The notes: generated by a model not told the origin, from the sequence alone. A stretch of 64,000 nucleotides of DNA from JACKEQ01 sp041389565 (GCA_041389565.1 JAWKRP010000032.1:30695-94694), one strand, 5' to 3'. Positions 24,623-38,061 are shown, counted from the stretch's first letter. Program-made: numbers and translations.

Positions 24623-26167
24623 TTGGGTACCGTCACACGGACGGTCTGCTTCACAGACCTCGCCAACTACACCGCCAAGGTCTCCCGCTCCGATCGAGAG
24701 GGTCTCCGGAAGATCCTCGAGGAGCACGAGCAGCTCGTGCGCCCGATCGTGCAGCAGCACAACGGCCGGATCGTGAAGAACCTGGGCGACTCGTTCCTCA
24801 TCCTCTTCCAGGCCGCCACGGATGCGCTGCGCGCGGCCCTCGACATCCAGCACGAGGTGAACACCCGGGGCAGCACGTCGATCCGGCTCGCGATGACCAC
24901 CGGAGACGTGGAGGAGATCGAAGGCGACGCGTTCGGCGAGGCCGTGAACCTCGCGGCCCGCATCCTCGCGAAGGCGCCTTCGGAGGAGATCTGGTTCGGT
25001 CCCGGCACGCGCGTCTGCATGAACGCCGCCGAGATCCCCTGGGAGGATGTCGGCCGGTTCTCGATGAAGGGCATCCCGGGCGAGAAGCAGGTGTTCCGCG
25101 CGGTGCCGAAGCACAAGTGCTGGCTGCCCGAGCCCGTGAAGCTCGCTGCGAAGAACCGGAACCTCGTGCGGCTCCGCCGGGGCGCGCGTCCGCCGCTCCT
25201 CCCGCCCGATCCCATCGTGCTGTTCGAGGGGTTCGCGCCCGGGTCGGCCGCGCTGGCCGAGGCCGTCGAGTCGCTGCCCGTGTTGAACCCCGCGTCGCTG
25301 TGGCTGGCCGGGTACAACATCGCGAGCGAAGACCGGAAGGACTGGACGGAGTCGGGTCGCGGGCTCGTCATCGGTACGCCCGAGGCGGTGTCCGCGGCGA
25401 TCGAAGAGGCCCAGAAGGTCCAGACGGGCGGGCGTCAGTCGGGGTCCGACACCATCGTGCTCGACGTGGGGCTCAATCCCGACCTCGAGCTGGTGATGTG
25501 CGGGCTCGCGCTGCCGTCGGTGCCCCTGTCGGATGTCGTGGCCAGCTACTTCTACGAGATGCTGCCCGACGGGCGCTGGGTGAACCGCTCCGATCGCTCG
25601 GTGGTGCGGGTCGAGGTCACGCCGGAGGGCGTGTCCATCCAGGCGCTCGTGAACGGGGTGAGCGTGAACGGGCGTCCGCTGTCCTCCGGCGACCGCACGT
25701 TGCTCCAGGGCAACTCCACCATCGCCACGTCCACGGTGAGCGTGCGCTTCCAGGAGGTCGGGGCGCCTTACGCGGGCCTGCTCCTGGCCGACACCGAGAT
25801 GCGGCTCGGCGTGATGGAGGGCCACACGGCCACCCTGGGGCGCGAGCCCGCGCATCCGGGCCTGGCCTACCCCGACCGTCGCGGCCAGGACAACATCCGC
25901 TGGTGTAGCGGGCCTCGTGCCGCGCGCGCGCGTGCGGGTGGGTTCACGCTCGATCGCGCGCTCGCGGGCCGGCACCAGGCGTCCATCGCGATGATGGGCA
26001 GCGACATCGTGGTCACGCAGATCCACGAGCGCTGCCCCACCTACCTGTTCCGCGGCGAGAACGCGCCGATGACGAAGCTGTCCGTGAAAGACCAGAAGGT
26101 GAATGCCTCGATCGGCAACCTGATCTTCGCGGGCACCACGGTCGTCGGCCTCCGCAACCCGGAGTAG
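24623..26167 (+). CDS. Class III adenylate/guanylate cyclase with C-terminal FHA domains
   Basis: Predicted nucleotide cyclase. Residues 1-160 form the catalytic domain: metal Asp in VCFTDLANYT, second Asp in KNLGDSFLILF, and the transition-state Asn/Arg in GEAVNLAARI, so it looks active. After a mixed central region (about 190-330) come two FHA-like modules, NGVSVNGRPLSSGDRTLL and LGREPA...TLDRALAGRHQASI, which usually bind phosphothreonine. The protein has 514 residues and no membrane helix. TTG 24623, five bases after AGGAG, gives the family N-terminus; GTG 24617 is an alternative. A cyclase gated by a Ser/Thr kinase is inferred. Confidence 0.85.
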   Translation: MGTVTRTVCFTDLANYTAKVSRSDREGLRKILEEHEQLVRPIVQQHNGRIVKNLGDSFLILFQAATDALRAALDIQHEVNTRGSTSIRLAMTTGDVEEIEGDAFGEAVNLAARILAKAPSEEIWFGPGTRVCMNAAEIPWEDVGRFSMKGIPGEKQVFRAVPKHKCWLPEPVKLAAKNRNLVRLRRGARPPLLPPDPIVLFEGFAPGSAALAEAVESLPVLNPASLWLAGYNIASEDRKDWTESGRGLVIGTPEAVSAAIEEAQKVQTGGRQSGSDTIVLDVGLNPDLELVMCGLALPSVPLSDVVASYFYEMLPDGRWVNRSDRSVVRVEVTPEGVSIQALVNGVSVNGRPLSSGDRTLLQGNSTIATSTVSVRFQEVGAPYAGLLLADTEMRLGVMEGHTATLGREPAHPGLAYPDRRGQDNIRWCSGPRAARARAGGFTLDRALAGRHQASIAMMGSDIVVTQIHERCPTYLFRGENAPMTKLSVKDQKVNASIGNLIFAGTTVVGLRNPE

Positions 26168-26178
26168 TCCGGGCGCGC

Positions 26179-27162
26179 TCAGTCGGTCGGGTCACGCGGG
26201 CCGCTCGGGTGCGGCCCGTGGGGGTGGGGCCCGTGCGGATGGGACCCGTCGTGTGGGCCGTCCCGCTCGGGCCGATCGTCGTGGTGGTGCTCCCGGTCCT
26301 CGTCGCCCGGAGGCGGGCCCGTGAGCTTCCGGCGCGTGTGGTACCGCAGCCAGCGCTTCGCTTTGGTCCGGTCTCCGTCGAACCAGGTGCGGAGGGCCTC
26401 GCGGCGGCTCGCCGTGCCGAAGCGCTCGAGGACCTCGGCCTCGGCGGCACGGTAGGCCGTGCGACGCTCGCGGGGACGGGGCCCGACGGGGAGGCTGGGG
26501 TCGGGGAAGCCGAGGCGACCGATGGGGGTGACGAGCGCCGGGGGCACGAGGTCGAGGCCCATCGTCGCCGGTCCGAGGTCCAGCTCGAAGCCGTCGAGGA
26601 GGCCGAGCTCGAAGCCGAGGACCGGGGTGTGGACGGCCACGCCGGTGCGGCTGTCGGACAGGCCGACCCGCGTCGGGAAGCGGCGCCCGATGGCCCGGGA
26701 GGGGAAGTCGTAGCCGACCCGTGCGCGGCGGAGCACCCACGCGGCGTACGAGTTGCTGTTCGGACCGGTGAGGACGTAGCGGTCCTGGTCGGCGTACACC
26801 TCGCGGCTGTCGGACAGCACGTGCAGGAGGCGCTCGGCGCGACGGCCGTGGTACTCCCGGACGATGTGGGCCGGGCGGAACGCGCGCGCGTCGAACGAGG
26901 AGTCGGGGGGCAGGAAGTCGATGGTGACGCGGTGCTGGTCGCGCACGCGGGCGAACAGCTCGTTCCGGTGCCACCGGCCGTCGCCCGCGGGGTCGAACGC
27001 GACGAAATAGTAGTGCTCGCCGACCGGGAACACCACATCGGCCCGGCGCAGCTGCACGACGGGCCCGGTGGGGACCGCCACCGACACGTCCGGGTGGCGG
27101 ACGCGAGGGTGGCAGCCGACCAGCGCGGCGAGAGCGAGACCGAGCAGGGCCCCGCGACGCAT
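26179..27162 (-). CDS. Lipoprotein with GPNSNSY motif (DUF3750-like) and His-rich tail
   Basis: The 327-residue protein has a lipobox (LAALVGC, cleavage before Cys17), so it is envelope-bound. A conserved-looking module includes VVQLRRADVVFPVGEHYYF, VLTGPNSNSYAAWVLRRA and FPSRAIG, similar to DUF3750-type proteins. The final 45 residues are dominated by His, Pro, Gly and Asp, a plausible metal-binding tail. ATG 27162 lies five bases downstream of the thiC stop, so it may be read through from thiC. No function is known for the family. Confidence 0.7.
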   Translation of the reverse strand: MRRGALLGLALAALVGCHPRVRHPDVSVAVPTGPVVQLRRADVVFPVGEHYYFVAFDPAGDGRWHRNELFARVRDQHRVTIDFLPPDSSFDARAFRPAHIVREYHGRRAERLLHVLSDSREVYADQDRYVLTGPNSNSYAAWVLRRARVGYDFPSRAIGRRFPTRVGLSDSRTGVAVHTPVLGFELGLLDGFELDLGPATMGLDLVPPALVTPIGRLGFPDPSLPVGPRPRERRTAYRAAEAEVLERFGTASRREALRTWFDGDRTKAKRWLRYHTRRKLTGPPPGDEDREHHHDDRPERDGPHDGSHPHGPHPHGPHPSGPRDPTD

Positions 27163-27167
27163 GGCGC

Positions 27168-28775
<1,608 letters not shown>

Positions 28776-28790
28776 GTCGTCCTCCGGACC

Positions 28791-28879
28791 CGCACTTCCT
28801 GCGCCGGCACGACCCGGATCAGGTTCTTCGGTGTGCTCTCAGGCCGGGCTCCATTGCCCGTCCACCCGCAGCGGGGAGG
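28791..28879 (-). promoter_or_regulatory. TPP riboswitch (THI element) upstream of thiC
   Basis: On the minus strand the invariant boxes appear in order: GCGGGTGG, then CCTGAGA (around 28837-28843), then AACCTGATCCGG (around 28814-28825) and GTGCCGGCGCAGGAAG. They match the aptamer seen before E. coli thiM/thiC. The closing stem can form from CCCGC near 28877 and GCGGG near 28791. The ribosome site GGAGG lies 6 bases after the aptamer. There is no T-run, so control is probably at translation. Confidence 0.93.
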
Positions 28880-28884
28880 GAGGC

Positions 28885-29550
28885 TTAACGCGCGATCTCG
28901 GGTGCGGGCCGCTCGGGACCCGCGAGCTCGCAGTCGACCGTCCACGCCGTCTCGCGGTATTGCAGGTGGCACACGGTGTGCCCGCCGGGGGTGACCTCGA
29001 TCGCCCCGTGATAGCGGAGCTTTCCGTTGTCCTGCACGTGGACCTCCACGGCCGGCGGCACCACGCCGTACGCTACGAACCCGTGTGCGTCGGACGAGAA
29101 GGGCACGCCTGCCCCCGCCAGGCGTACCTCCCCCGAGATGTCGGAGAGGCCCGTGATCAGCAGGCTCGCGGTGGGCGACTCGGCGAGCTCGATGCCGGGC
29201 TTCGGAGGGAGGACCGGGCCCTTGCGGACCTCCTCGGACACCGGGACGGGCTCCTCGACCAGCGAGGTGAGCGGGAGGCGGTCGAGCTCGCGGAGCGTGC
29301 GGTCGGTGCGGTCGTACTCGAGCCGCAGCCGCTCGTCGTCGCCGAGCTGGAAGATGCCCTCGGCCAGGAGCGCTCCGACGAAGCTGCGGATCTGGATGCG
29401 ATGCGGACCGGGGTCGAGGTCGCGGGTGTCGATCAGCGTGCTGGCGATGCCCGCCGGCGACCCGTCGATCGACAGCACGACGGGGCTGCGTGCCGAGACC
29501 TGGATCTCGCTCGCGAGCGCGGGTTGGAGGAGGGTGAGCCACACCATCAT
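28885..29550 (-). CDS. Exported beta-rich protein of unknown function
   Basis: The 221-residue protein begins with a short signal peptide (MMVWLTLLQPALA). Two beta-sandwich-like halves follow: IDGSPAGIASTLIDTRDLDP resembles PEGA-type repeats, and the second half ends near VTPGGHTVCHLQYR. One Cys pair (VCHL, VDCEL) near the C-terminus could form a disulfide. Two adjacent ATG codons (29550 and 29547) are possible starts. The stop lies just before the riboswitch, so any readthrough enters the thiC leader. No known family. Confidence 0.65.
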   Translation of the reverse strand: MMVWLTLLQPALASEIQVSARSPVVLSIDGSPAGIASTLIDTRDLDPGPHRIQIRSFVGALLAEGIFQLGDDERLRLEYDRTDRTLRELDRLPLTSLVEEPVPVSEEVRKGPVLPPKPGIELAESPTASLLITGLSDISGEVRLAGAGVPFSSDAHGFVAYGVVPPAVEVHVQDNGKLRYHGAIEVTPGGHTVCHLQYRETAWTVDCELAGPERPAPEIAR

Positions 29551-29622
29551 GGGTGTCTAACCCCTCGGTCCAGAAGCGCGTTCCGCGGTGCAGGCGGTTA
29601 ACGGGGCTGCTCGGAGGGGTCC

Positions 29623-31934
<2,312 letters not shown>

Positions 31935-31938
<4 letters not shown>

Positions 31939-33950
31939 TTGCTGCCCTCGGTCTGCCAGTCGGGACCCCGGCACGCGATGGGGTCGTCGGCCTGACAGCC
32001 CGCGGCACACAGGGCCTTCGCGCGCTTCTTGTCCTTCTTGCCGCCGAGGCCGTTCCACAGCAGCCGCGCCAGGCGGCGGTGGGCTTCGACGTTGTTCAGC
32101 GCCACGGCCTTCTCGAACGCGTCACGCGCCGCGGCCTCGTCCTTCTCGCCGGCCGCACCTTCGACGTGCAGACGGCCGAGGCGGAGGCACGCATCGCCCA
32201 CACCCTTCTCGCAGCCGAGCGTGTACAGGCCGAGCGCGCGCTTGGCGTCGCGGGGGATGTTCGTGCCTTCGTCGAGGATGACGCCCGCCTTGTAGCAGGC
32301 GTTCGGGAAGCCCGCGTCGCAGCCGAGCTGGTAGGACGCAACGGCTTCGGCGTCGTCTTCGCGGACGCCGACCCCGGAGTCGAGGAGGTCGCCGCGGCGG
32401 TCGCACGCTTCGCCCCAGCCCTGCGCACAGGCCCAGCGGTAGTACGTGGACGCCAGCGTGCGATCGCGCTCGCCGCCTGCACCCGTCTCGTAGAGGTCGC
32501 CCAGCACGAAGCACGGGCGGGCCGGGGAGGTCTTGTCGACGCAGGACTGCTTGAGCAGCGCGCGCGCACGCGCGGGATCCTTCTTCAGGCTCTCGCCCTC
32601 GAGGAGCGCGAGACCGAGCACGCTGCACGCCGTGGCGTTGTCGCCGCGCGAGCAGGCCACCTCGAACGCGTAGCGGTCTTCGCGAACGCTGCCGTCGGTG
32701 CGCTCGGCGATGATGAGATCGACCAGGCCCACGCACGACGCGATGTCGCCCGCCCGGCACGCCTGGCGGTACAGCCGCGCGGCGACCGCCTCTTCGCCGT
32801 CGGCGAGGGCCGCACTGGCGGCCGACGAGCAGGACGGGCCGTGGCCCAGGCTGCAGCCCATGTCGAGCAGGCTCCGGGCCATGCCCTTCGACGGCTCGGT
32901 GCGCTCGCCGCTGACGTACGACGACGCGAGCTCCCAGCAGGCGCTCATCCCGCCCTTCTGGCACAGCTCCGAGAGCCGCGAGACGAGCTTCTCGTCGCCC
33001 TCGCCCCGCGCGACCTCGACACACCCGAAGGGATCGCCGGCGTCGCACGCCTTCTTCGCGAAGTCCTTGGCCTTCGCCGGCTCGGCCTTGATGCGCGCGC
33101 CGTCGCGGTAGACGCGGGCGAGCGCGGTGCAGGCCGCGCCTTCCTTCTCTTTGCAGGCCTCTTCCCACCGGCGCACGCCGAGGCGCGGATCGGCCGTGAC
33201 ACCGAGGTTGTTGAACAGGATCGCGCCGTACTCGTAGCAGGCGTACTGGTTCTTCTCGGAGTCGCAGAGCGCCTTGTAGCGCCGGGCTGCTGCCTTGTAC
33301 TCGTTCTCGTCGCCGGTGCGCTGGGCGACGGCCTCGTGGGCCCACCCCTCCGCGACGCAGGCCGCGGTATCGCCGCCCTCGCAGGCGCGCGTGACGGCTA
33401 CCGACGCCTTGTCGAGCGACGACATGCCGTCTTCGTGCCAGCTGCTGGCCTCGCACGCGAGCGCCCAGCCGCCCTCGCACATCGCCTTGTAGCGCTCGGC
33501 GATGGAGCCCCGCGGGATCGTGCGCCCGCGTCGGGCGAAGTCGACCTCGAGCATCTCGAGGGCCGTGAGCGTGGAGGGGACCGAGAAGTCGACCACCGCG
33601 GGGCCCGCGGACGGAGGGACCGGCTTCTTCGGGGCTTCCTTCTTGCCGACGGTGCACGTGAGCGTGGCTTTCGAGCTGCACAGCCACTCGGCGCCCTCGA
33701 AGCCGCCCTGCTCGCAGGAACACTCCGCGAGGACGGGCTCGGACGCCGTGCCCTCCTTGCGGGTGCACTCGCGCTCGGCGGCGCTCGCGGCGTCGGCCTG
33801 GGCGGCCTGACACGCTGCGGCCTGCTCGGTGAAGTACATGCCGGACGACCCTTCGATCGCCAGCTCGGCGGTCTCCTGGGCGTGGGCGAGAGGGGCGGAC
33901 GCCATGGCGACGATGAGCGCGACGGTCGGTCCTGTGAAGCGGTGGATCAT
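31935..33950 (-). CDS. Secreted cysteine-rich Sel1-like repeat protein
   Basis: A signal peptide (cleaved near SAPLAHA-QE) exports a 671-residue protein. A Cys-rich N-domain of about 120 residues is followed by many Sel1-type helical repeats, each with a pattern like ACEGGDTAACVAEGW or YEVGCDAGFPNACYKAG. The paired Cys in nearly every repeat suggests intra-repeat disulfides, as in Helicobacter Hcp proteins. Sel1 repeats mediate protein-protein contacts. ATG 33950 is preceded by a purine-rich site (GGGAGACC). It converges on topB with overlapping stops. Partner and role unknown. Confidence 0.87.
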
Positions 33951-34036
33951 GGTCTCCCTACACGGCGACGCATTGTCCTACACCTGAGGTCGCCGCTCCA
34001 CTCCCTCGTTACTGGGGTCGGCCGGAGGCTGGTGTC

Positions 34037-34249
34037 ATGCGTCGTTTCGAGTACCTGGTCGTGTTCATGAAGGACGATCGCGTGTTGACCGCGAACGGGC
34101 ACTGGCAGGGAACGACGGAGCGAGACGAGCAGAGCTGCCCGTCCCTCTTCGAGTACCTGTCGGATGCCGGTGCGCAGGGGTGGGAGCTGGTGTCGCTCGA
34201 TCCCGAGGAGACCGGAACCGCTCAGCTGTACTTCAAGCGCGAGCGATGA
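34037..34249 (+). CDS. DUF4177-like small protein
   Basis: The 70 residues start RRFEYLVVFMKDDRV and contain LSDAGAQGWELVSLDPEE, the Leu-x-x-x-Gly-x-x-Gly-Trp-Glu-Leu-Val pattern that defines DUF4177-like small beta-alpha-beta domains. It is cytoplasmic and soluble. ATG 34037 follows GGAGG (34024-34028). Its stop overlaps the dipeptidase ATG (ATGA), implying coupled translation. The molecular function of the family is not established. Confidence 0.8.
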   Translation: MRRFEYLVVFMKDDRVLTANGHWQGTTERDEQSCPSLFEYLSDAGAQGWELVSLDPEETGTAQLYFKRER

Positions 34250-35322
34250 CCGCGGCGCTCTCGTACACCGACCATCGGAGCGACCCGCAGGGCTGGGCCA
34301 CTTCGCTGGGCGTGTCGCTGGATGCCGTCCAGTTGCTGCTGTCGGCGCACTTCGTCGATCTGCACTGCGACATGGAGGTGCCGATCCGCGTGCTGCGGTA
34401 CGACCCGTCGAAGACCCACGCGAAGCCGCGGCGCACGCGCCCGTGGATGGGGCACACCGACTACGGGCGCCTCCGCGAGGCCTCGATGACGGGCGTCTGC
34501 TACGACATCGCGACCAATCCGTTCCGGCCGCGTGGGAATCGGCTCGCCACCACACTGTCGAACATCGACAAGGCGATCGCGCGCCTCGGCGCCCACCCCG
34601 ACGAGCAGCGGTTCGTCACCACGGCGGGGGAGTACGAAGAGGCCGTGTCCGCGGGCCTCACGGCGTACTGGCTCACGCTCCAGGGCGGCAACGCGCTGTC
34701 CGCCGACCCCTCGGTGCTCGATGGCGCCGTGGGGCAGCGCCTGCATCGGATCACCCTCGTGCACCTCACGTCGTCCGACCTCGGCGGCACGAACAGCCCG
34801 GCGGGGTCCGACTCCGGCATCACGGAGCTCGGCCGCCAGATGGTGGAGGCGTGCAACCGCAACCGCGTGCTCGTCGACCTGGCGCACTCCGGCAAGAAGA
34901 CGTTCTGGTCGGCGCTCGACGCGCATACGTCCGATCTCCCGCCCATCGTGAGCCACACGGGCGTGGAGGGGGTGCGCCCGCACTGGCGCAACGTCGACGA
35001 CGACCAGATCCGCGCGATCGTCGATCGAGGCGGGGTGGTCGGCATCATGTACCAGAGCAACTTCCTGGCGCCGGTGGTCTGGAGCTGCGCGCGCTCGGCG
35101 ATCCTCGACCACATCGAGCACGTCGTGAAGGTCGCTGGAGAAGGCGCGGTCGCGATCGGCACCGACTACGACGGGATGATCACGCCTCCGTACGATCTGC
35201 TCGACGTGACGCACCACCCGCTGCTCGTGCAGGACATGCTCGATCGCGGCTGGAGCGAAGCGCGCATCCGCGGCGTGCTGGGCGAGAACTACCTGCGCGT
35301 GGTGCGGTCGATACGCCCGTAG
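34246..35322 (+). CDS. Membrane dipeptidase family (M19) metallopeptidase
   Basis: Binuclear zinc dipeptidase related to renal dipeptidase, hydrolysing dipeptides including D-amino acid forms. Ligand motifs: FVDLHCDME (HxD, about residue 40), the bridging Glu/Gln region TLQGGNAL (LQGG here; family ExG often has Glu, so the bridging residue needs checking), LVDLAHSG, IVSHTGV and GTDYDGMI. 358 residues. No signal peptide, so it is cytoplasmic. ATG 34246 overlaps the DUF4177 stop. It runs 34 bases into the convergent gene. The Gln in place of the bridging Glu may lower or change activity. Confidence 0.85.
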   Translation: MTAALSYTDHRSDPQGWATSLGVSLDAVQLLLSAHFVDLHCDMEVPIRVLRYDPSKTHAKPRRTRPWMGHTDYGRLREASMTGVCYDIATNPFRPRGNRLATTLSNIDKAIARLGAHPDEQRFVTTAGEYEEAVSAGLTAYWLTLQGGNALSADPSVLDGAVGQRLHRITLVHLTSSDLGGTNSPAGSDSGITELGRQMVEACNRNRVLVDLAHSGKKTFWSALDAHTSDLPPIVSHTGVEGVRPHWRNVDDDQIRAIVDRGGVVGIMYQSNFLAPVVWSCARSAILDHIEHVVKVAGEGAVAIGTDYDGMITPPYDLLDVTHHPLLVQDMLDRGWSEARIRGVLGENYLRVVRSIRP

Positions 35323-36215
35323 TCCGGACTCACGGGCCGTCTCGGGACTCGGACCGGCCGCAGCTGCGCGCCTTCCGTGGCCCAGACTCCCGTGGGGTCC
35401 TCCAGCTGGACCCCTCCGACCGTGCCGTACCGCGCGACGCCCAGCACGGTGGCCTCCCTCGCAATCAGGGCGTGCCCGAGCGGCTCGATGCAGACGGGCG
35501 GGTCGCCACGACTCCGGGAACGGTCGATCGTCACGGCGCCGTGCCGTTCGAGCCGCGAGAGGGCCGCCATCAGCGTGAGGTCACCGATCCCGCTCCCCGG
35601 GTGGTGGCCCATCACGCGGCCGACCGCCGCATGGAGGGCCGGAAGCGTGAGCAGGCGGTCGAGCAGCGCATGCTCCCAGTGATCGAGCCCGGTGACGGCG
35701 TCGGGGTACTGGCGCAACAGGGCCCTTCGCACGTCGAGGTCGTCGTCCCGCACGGAGGTGCGGAGTGCATCCACCTCGTGCGGGTCCAGGGACGTGGCGG
35801 CCTTCCACAGGACCTGGTCGGCCCGGGCTTCGTGCTCGTCCGACGGTGCGACGAGGGACGTCCACGGCGTCGTCGTGGTGCGACCCGTGATCCGGCCCGT
35901 CCAGACGGCTCCGATGCCGGCTGCGTCCACCACGGTCCGCACCCACGCGCGGAGCAGGGCCGTGCCGGGCGTACCGTCCACCCACACCACGACGTCCCCG
36001 GTGATGCGCGCTCGGAGGGCCTTCTCCCCCGCGATCTCCGGCGTGTTCCAGAACCCGGCCCGCAGGGCGCAGCCCGCATCGTCGAGACGGCTCGGCAGCG
36101 GCCCCGTGGCGAGCTCGTCGAAGTGCTCGAAGCGGTCGGGGCCCGCGCCGACCGCATCGAGCCACGTGCCGATCGGTCGGGACACGTGGAGCGCGGTCGG
36201 CGAGGGCCTCGTCAC
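35289..36215 (-). CDS. Unknown protein, possibly DUF1835-like, coupled to GPP34
   Basis: The 308-residue protein has an N-terminal segment PTALHVSRPIGTWLDAVG followed by VVVWVDGTPGTALLRAWV. These roughly fit DUF1835 (LHxxNGD, then VVLWxxxDLxxQ), but key residues differ, so the match is weak. The C-terminal half has helices typical of winged-helix regions (LMAALSRLERHGAVTIDR). GTG 36215 overlaps the GPP34 stop (GTGA). No signal peptide. It converges on the dipeptidase gene with 34 bases of overlap. Function unknown. Confidence 0.65.
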   Translation of the reverse strand: MTRPSPTALHVSRPIGTWLDAVGAGPDRFEHFDELATGPLPSRLDDAGCALRAGFWNTPEIAGEKALRARITGDVVVWVDGTPGTALLRAWVRTVVDAAGIGAVWTGRITGRTTTTPWTSLVAPSDEHEARADQVLWKAATSLDPHEVDALRTSVRDDDLDVRRALLRQYPDAVTGLDHWEHALLDRLLTLPALHAAVGRVMGHHPGSGIGDLTLMAALSRLERHGAVTIDRSRSRGDPPVCIEPLGHALIAREATVLGVARYGTVGGVQLEDPTGVWATEGAQLRPVRVPRRPVSPDYGRIDRTTRR

Positions 36216-36847
36216 CCCTCCCAGCTCCCGTCCGCCTTCGCGATGGAGACGGCGGCGGCCTTGCACACGGCGTCGCGCTCGTGGACCCAGGCGCCGACCG
36301 ACCGGGCCGCCGCACGTTCCTCCTTCGGGAGGAGCTTGTCCCACAGGTTCAGCGCGTGGACGAGCCCGATGAGCAGACCGATCCGGCGAGAGACCGCGGG
36401 ACCGGCGGCGATCCCTTCGCGCACGTGCGCGACCATCTGGGCCTCGGGACCGGCGTCGGCGGTGGGGTGGACCTGGCTGTCCTCGAGGTTCTCCCGGTCG
36501 ATCTCGGCCGACCGAACGATGCCCTTGGCCGCGACCGCCGTGAGCAGGCGCGACCGGAGGCTGCCGAGCCCGGACCGGAGGGCCTCGAGCGCCGCATCGA
36601 CGGTGTCGGGCGACGCTTCGCTCAGCGCCTTGTAGGCGAGCTGCTCGATCAGGCTCTCGCTGTCGGGGGCGTCGGGCGGCACCTTCAGGGCGCCGTCGCT
36701 GCGGATGCGGACCGTGCCGCGCAGCATCAGCTCGCCGAGGACGGCCGCGTACAGGGCCTCGTCGAGGCCGAGGAACGCCGCGGAGTGGACCGTGCCGCGC
36801 TCGTCGTGGAGCGAGAACAGCAGGAGGGACTCGGGAAGCGAGAGCAT
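36212..36847 (-). CDS. Second GPP34 (GOLPH3-like) domain protein
   Basis: The start LSLPESLLLFSLHDERGTV, then LYAAVLGELMLRGTVRI, carries the GPP34 signature also seen in the 16891-17601 protein. The middle is helical, and a C-terminal helix pair includes RRIGLLIGLVHALNLWDKLL. 211 residues, slightly short for the family. It heads a two-gene minus-strand operon with the DUF1835-like gene and is divergent from the helical-repeat gene (38-base gap). Phosphoinositide binding by bacterial members is inference from the eukaryotic family. Confidence 0.8.
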   Translation of the reverse strand: MLSLPESLLLFSLHDERGTVHSAAFLGLDEALYAAVLGELMLRGTVRIRSDGALKVPPDAPDSESLIEQLAYKALSEASPDTVDAALEALRSGLGSLRSRLLTAVAAKGIVRSAEIDRENLEDSQVHPTADAGPEAQMVAHVREGIAAGPAVSRRIGLLIGLVHALNLWDKLLPKEERAAARSVGAWVHERDAVCKAAAVSIAKADGSWEG

Positions 36848-36885
36848 GGACGGACTCCGTTGCGGCCCGATGCTACCCTGCGGGC

Positions 36886-38061
36886 GTGATTCTCCTGCAG
36901 CTCGCCATGGCGTCGGCCGGCACCGCGACCCTGCACGTGGCCGTCCACCGCGAGGCCGGGTCGATCTACGATCTCGCGGCCGATGGCGCAGACGGGCAGT
37001 GCGCGGTGCTGGGCACGAGCTGGATCGCGTGCCCGGCCTCGGAGCCCGTGACCTTCCGGTGGGGGCCCCGGAACGGCTGGACGCTCCAGGGCGACGTGAC
37101 GGTCGCTGCCGGCGAGACCGGCGTGGCGTTCGTGCTCCCGCCGGATGGGGCGCGGCAGGCAGAGCGCGAGCGGCTGGAAGCGGGCGTGACCCCCGAAGTG
37201 GTGCGCGAGGTGTTCCTGCGCACGGGCGACCGCGTGATCCAGCCCGTCACGATGGCCCTGTTCGCGGATCTGGTCGCGCTGTCCGACCACCCGGACTGGC
37301 GCGTGCGGAAGGAGGTCGTGCGGGCGCTCGTGCCGTACGCGCGGCACACGGCGTCCGACCCGTTCCCGAGCGACGCGCCCACCCTCATCCCGGCGGGGCT
37401 CATCGCGAAGCTCGGCCAGGACGACGACAAGCGCGTGCGGCGGCGGACGGGCGCCCTGCTGCGCGAGATGGGTCCGGAGGATCCGCGGGCGAAGGAAGCC
37501 CGGCTCGTGCTGAACCAGATGCTGGTCGACCCGAACCCGGGCGTGCAGCGGGTGGCGGTGGCGGTCGTGAGCCACCAGGCCATGGAGGGCGGGGACACCG
37601 AGGCCCTGGAGGCCTGGAACGCCGCGCTGAAGCGGGTCCCCATGGAAGGGCCGCCCGGACGCGCCGCGTGCAACGGGCTCGCGAAGCTGCACGACAGCGT
37701 CGACCCCGCGAACGTCGACCCGGATGGCGCGCTCGCCCTGATCCTCCAGCACCACCCCGAGCGCGCGTGGCACTACTGGGGTGCGTGGCGCGAGGAGCTG
37801 CCGTTCGATCCGGCCCGTGCGGAACGGCTGATCCGCGACACGGTGGGGCTGTCGGAGTCGCTGCTGCGGAAGTGGTCGGAGACCGATCCCGAAGGCCTGG
37901 CGCGCGTGGTGGAGCGCTGGGAGCCCGCGAGTCCGCACTCGGAGCGGTTCCGCGTCATCGGCGAGTGGCTCGACCGCCGCACCGACCACCCGGAGCTCCG
38001 GAAGGCCCTCGCGCTCGCTGACAGATTGTCGGAGCCCTCAGAGGGGTCGGTTCCCGAGTGA
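36886..38061 (+). CDS. Exported helical-repeat protein
   Basis: A short signal-like start (ILLQLAMASAGTATL) precedes a small beta domain (residues 15-95) and then about 290 residues of helices with HEAT-like spacing (DHPDWRVRKEVVRALVPY, GPEDPRAKEARLVLNQML, DPNPGVQRVAVAVVSHQ). 391 residues. GTG 36886 follows a weak site. It is followed, 114 bases later, by gspC, with the sigma-54 promoter between, so it belongs to a separate transcript. The arrangement resembles many periplasmic HEAT scaffolds. Function unknown. Confidence 0.7.
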   Translation: MILLQLAMASAGTATLHVAVHREAGSIYDLAADGADGQCAVLGTSWIACPASEPVTFRWGPRNGWTLQGDVTVAAGETGVAFVLPPDGARQAERERLEAGVTPEVVREVFLRTGDRVIQPVTMALFADLVALSDHPDWRVRKEVVRALVPYARHTASDPFPSDAPTLIPAGLIAKLGQDDDKRVRRRTGALLREMGPEDPRAKEARLVLNQMLVDPNPGVQRVAVAVVSHQAMEGGDTEALEAWNAALKRVPMEGPPGRAACNGLAKLHDSVDPANVDPDGALALILQHHPERAWHYWGAWREELPFDPARAERLIRDTVGLSESLLRKWSETDPEGLARVVERWEPASPHSERFRVIGEWLDRRTDHPELRKALALADRLSEPSEGSVPE

